Assembly: GCF_003086295.3 (NCBI RefSeq)
Contig: NC_092051.1
Coordinates: 13,384,810 to 13,448,809, forward strand
Direction of reading: 5' to 3'
Source of the DNA: Arachis hypogaea
Lineage: Eukaryota > Streptophyta > Magnoliopsida > Fabales > Fabaceae
DNA length: 64,000 nt
Shown here: piece after piece, positions 59,072 through 64,000 of the stretch
Layout of the letters: every line of letters begins with the position of its first letter
How positions within the stretch are numbered: the stretch's first letter is position 1
Translations under genes and position numbers: made by a program
Notes under the pieces: generated by a model
What the model was told of the DNA's origin: nothing
The model's database searches: none
What the model saw: only the letters and a program-made list of their open reading frames with translations

Positions 59072-59624
59072 TTACATATTGGTTAATTGGAGTAGATTCA
59101 AGCCTACACAAATCAACAAACTAAAGAAAATTGTTATAATCCATGACCTAATGGTTCTAATTTCACCCTGGAGTTTTTCCATCTTTAACAAGATCTTCAC
59201 ACTATTCTCTTGAATCTCTCTTCTTTGCCCAATAACATTGACCTCATGGGTAGCACAACAGCTATCTTGATTTTTTCTAACAAGGGCTCTTGCCAATCCC
59301 TCCCAGCCTCCGTTAATCTCATCCACCCATAGAAAATACTTGCAATTCATCGTCTGTAGCATGAAAGGGAGGAATAAGGAATCTTTCACAATAAGTTAAC
59401 CTAAACAGAAGCACAAAAACAAAAAGACTTACTTTCCATAGAGGACACCTAACGAACCATCTCTCAGGATTTGTTAAGGTTCCAGATTGTAGCAACACCA
59501 CATCCTGTCCGCAAAAGCATCTCCCAGACAAAGTCTTCTCTTCACTCCTCTTGGAAGACGAAGTCCCTTCTCCGCTGATGCTTTCATTCGAAGAAAAATG
59601 GTTCCCTCTATTTCTCCTAGACAT
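59072..59624 (-). CDS. GRF-type zinc finger, coiled-coil, membrane-anchored small protein (157 aa, 2 exons), inside a MULE
   Basis: Exons 59433-59624 and 59072-59353 (minus) join in phase 0 through a GTAAGT donor and GCTACAG acceptor, giving MSRRNRGNHFSSNESI... to LLQLTNM. A Ser/Arg-rich N-terminus is followed by a GRF finger completed across the intron (RCFCGQDVVLLQSG, NPERWFVRCPLWK, then NCKYFLWVDE). Next come a helical, coiled-coil-like stretch (EIQENSVKILLKMEKLQGEI) and one C-terminal hydrophobic segment (SWIITIFFSLLICVGLNLL). GRF fingers bind nucleic acid in other eukaryotic proteins; the membrane anchor suggests the ER or nuclear envelope. No stops or shifts are seen, unlike the transposase remnant it converges with. 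It could be a captured host gene or a MULE-owned accessory gene. Confidence 0.8.
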
Positions 59625-59959
59625 TCTAGGATTTTCAATTTTAAATTTGGGAAACAATTGAGGACAAACTAAGGAAATGAGTGATGTTATAACGGTAATA
59701 ACATGCTTAGACACATGAGATTGCTGTCTCATAGCCATGTAAGCACTTAACATGCCATGTTGGCTTTAAGTTAACGGAACAAACGAGTTATTAACGTCCG
59801 GGTACTATCGACAAACGGACCCAGCCTTTCATGGGTACAAAGTCACTTTCCGTCATCTATGGGTACTTTTGTACAAAGTCACTTTCCGTCATCTATGGGT
59901 ACTTTTGTCAGCATTCGTAAACTTTATGGATACAAATGGTAATTTTTTTAAATTTAAAA

Positions 59960-60130
59960 TATTGCCCCCTCAATAAATGTAGGCTGCATTTGGCCTAAAA
60001 CAAAGTAAAAAAAAATTTAAAACCTGCAAAAGAAACTAAAAAACGCAAATTGCGTTTATTTAATTTGATGGAAAAAAATAAAAAACAAACGAAAAAGGTA
60101 AAAATGCAAGTTGCATTTTGAACCGATATC
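59960..60130. repeat. Continuation of the palindromic motif array, right of the second MULE
   Basis: Copies: aatgtaggctgcatttgg (about 59978), aaaaacgcaaattgcgttta (about 60038) and aaaatgcaagttgcattttg (about 60101). The block 59958-60390 is a direct, diverged duplicate of 55527-55790, sharing aaaaaaaatttaaaacct and atttcattg.actacac words. The second MULE therefore sits between tandem copies of a terminal block. Confidence 0.72.
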
Positions 60131-60150
60131 ATAACAGTAGTATAGAAAAA

Positions 60151-60310
60151 TATTATTTGTACACTAAAATTAGCTACTAAAATCAACCACCAATGTATTT
60201 GTATATAAATACATGTGGTTTATTTTATTTTTAATGTGTATTTATATTTCAACATGTATTTTATATTGATGACTGACTTTAGTGGCTAATTTTAATATAC
60301 ACATAGCATA
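60151..60310. mobile_element. Small MITE (about 160 bp)
   Basis: The arms mirror each other: tgtacactaaaattagctac on the left against tgtatattaaaattagccac on the complement of the right, with an inner palindrome around tatttgtatataaatacat. The equivalent position in the paralogous block (near 55690-55705) has no such insert. The target duplication was not resolved. Confidence 0.7.
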
Positions 60311-60398
60311 ACCCTTTTTTATATACGCATCCATTTCATTGTACTACACTAACATTTTTTCGATAAGAAAAAAAAATAGCCAAAAAAAGGGGTTGGAC

Positions 60399-61212
60399 CA
60401 TAGATATCAAACCTGGACTGGACTGAACGATTCGACCGAAAAACTGATGAACCGAACCCTTAACCGGTCCGGATTAAATGTCTAACCGTTTCCGCAATTA
60501 ACCCGTAAAAAACTGGTCTACCTGCACTGAACCAGACAAACCCGAGCATAACTGGTCAAGTTAGCCCGGTCGGGTCAATGTAACCCGCGCACCTCCACGT
60601 ACACCATCAGTTCACGGGTTCACAGTAAAAAATAGCTTTTTGTAGTATTATTTCAAAAAGCACACTCTTGGATCCTTTCAATGTAATGCACCTGAGTCAT
60701 CCACTAGGCTAGTGATTCTTTGGCAACTAAATATGCTAATAATTATATATATAATAAACCAATACCTTTTGTTTACCACACATTTATCAACTTAAAAAAA
60801 TTAATAATTATATCATATTAAAATAATAAAATTTAAATAATATAAAATATTATTTTTATTCTTCAATAATAATATTATATTTATTTTTTTATAATTTAAT
60901 TTTGATATATTGACATTATAAAATATTTTACACAGTTATCTTATTATATCCATTATTTTAAATAACTATTCATACAATTAAATATATAAGATAATTATTT
61001 TTACTGACGTAGCGTTATTAATATACTTGTAAAGAGTAAAGACATACATTTTAAATTTTAATTTTTAACTCTAATTTATTTTTATAATTTTATATTTTTA
61101 TTTAATTATGACCAGGTCAACCGAATGAATCAGTGATCTATCGGTTGAACCAGTGACCCGGTGATCCAGTCGTATGACCGAATCAATTATCGGTTCGAGT
61201 ATGATAACTATG
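60399..61212. mobile_element. hAT-type MITE with perfect 8-bp TSD in the helicase promoter
   Basis: Ends are CATAGATATCAAAC on the left and CATAGTTATCATAC on the complement of the right, with subterminal blocks rich in accggt, cggttc and cccg words around an AT-rich centre. The 8-bp duplication GGTTGGAC (60391-60398, 61213-61220) is perfect. The element ends 106 bp before the ATG of the DEAH helicase. It is non-coding. Confidence 0.92.
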
Positions 61213-61318
61213 GGTTGGACATTGGACTATTGGAGTCGGAAGGCACGTCTTCTTCCTCCGCTGAACATTATTAACCCAAGGTCTATGGAAGTTATTTTTG
61301 GCGGGAATTAGGGTTTTA

Positions 61319-64000
<2,682 letters not shown>

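Larger units (their letters stand above)
55845..59949. mobile_element. MULE with 9-bp TSD: internally deleted transposase gene plus GRF-finger gene
   Basis: TIRs of about 190 bp start GGAAAAACTACCATTTGTA on the left and, on the complement of the right, AAATTACCATTTGTA. They share agtacccata, gacggaaagt, tttgtacccatgaaaggctg and acgagttattaacgtccggg. A perfect 9-bp duplication AAATTTAAA flanks it (55836-55844, 59950-59958). The right TIR has a 40-bp internal duplication (tttgtacaaagtcactttcc). Two convergent genes lie inside: a transposase-derived remnant on the plus strand and a small intact gene on the minus strand. Confidence 0.92.

Overview
The window is plant nuclear DNA: AT-rich, with GT-AG introns, TATA boxes and nested LTR, LINE, SINE, hAT and Mutator-like (MULE) elements. 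The MULE protein remnants and the general repeat style recall legumes, and peanut (Arachis) in particular; that is inference from memory of these families, not a database result.

Four apparently intact host genes are visible: a STIG1-type secreted cysteine-rich protein (minus, 6.7-7.15 kb); a 4-coding-exon CCHC zinc-knuckle/KH-like RNA-binding protein (plus, 16.36-18.79 kb); a 2-exon sn-glycerol-3-phosphate acyltransferase of the GPAT2/3 type (plus, 38.83-41.82 kb); and the 5' part of a PRP43/DHX15-type DEAH-box helicase (plus, 61.3 kb to the window end). A fifth intact small gene, encoding a GRF zinc finger, coiled coil and membrane segment, lies inside a MULE (minus, 59.07-59.62 kb).

The rest is mostly transposable elements, many with boundaries that can be read to the base. 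1-3.75 kb: broken LINE running off the left edge. 3.98-4.52 kb: hAT-type element. 4.80-6.40 kb: MULE-type element. 7.93-8.03 kb: tRNA-derived SINE with a 16-bp target duplication. 8.55-14.98 kb: nearly complete Ty1/copia element whose gag is split by a hAT MITE. 21.5-33.3 kb: a nest in which two copies of a ~570-bp direct repeat enclose a decayed copia element, itself split by a second retroelement carrying two unrelated LTR types; the left direct repeat is split by a Pack-MULE carrying part of an aluminium-induced/TSJT1-like gene. 45.3-46.9 and 47.1-48.8 kb: two elements with terminal inverted repeats of several hundred bases. 50.0-60.4 kb: a decayed two-gene MULE (transposase converging with a plant-mobile-domain gene) next to a second two-gene MULE. 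60.4-61.2 kb: a hAT MITE ending 106 bp before the helicase ATG.

The most interesting structures are the composite retroelement at 26.7-32.1 kb, which looks like recombination at the shared primer-binding site between a small element and a one-LTR form of an autonomous element; the Pack-MULE with its empty site preserved in the paralogous repeat; the MULE with an intact GRF-finger gene opposite a transposase remnant lacking its centre; the near-palindromic AAACGCAGGCTGCGTTT-like motifs at MULE ends; and the element whose long inverted repeats carry nine CACGTG G-boxes.
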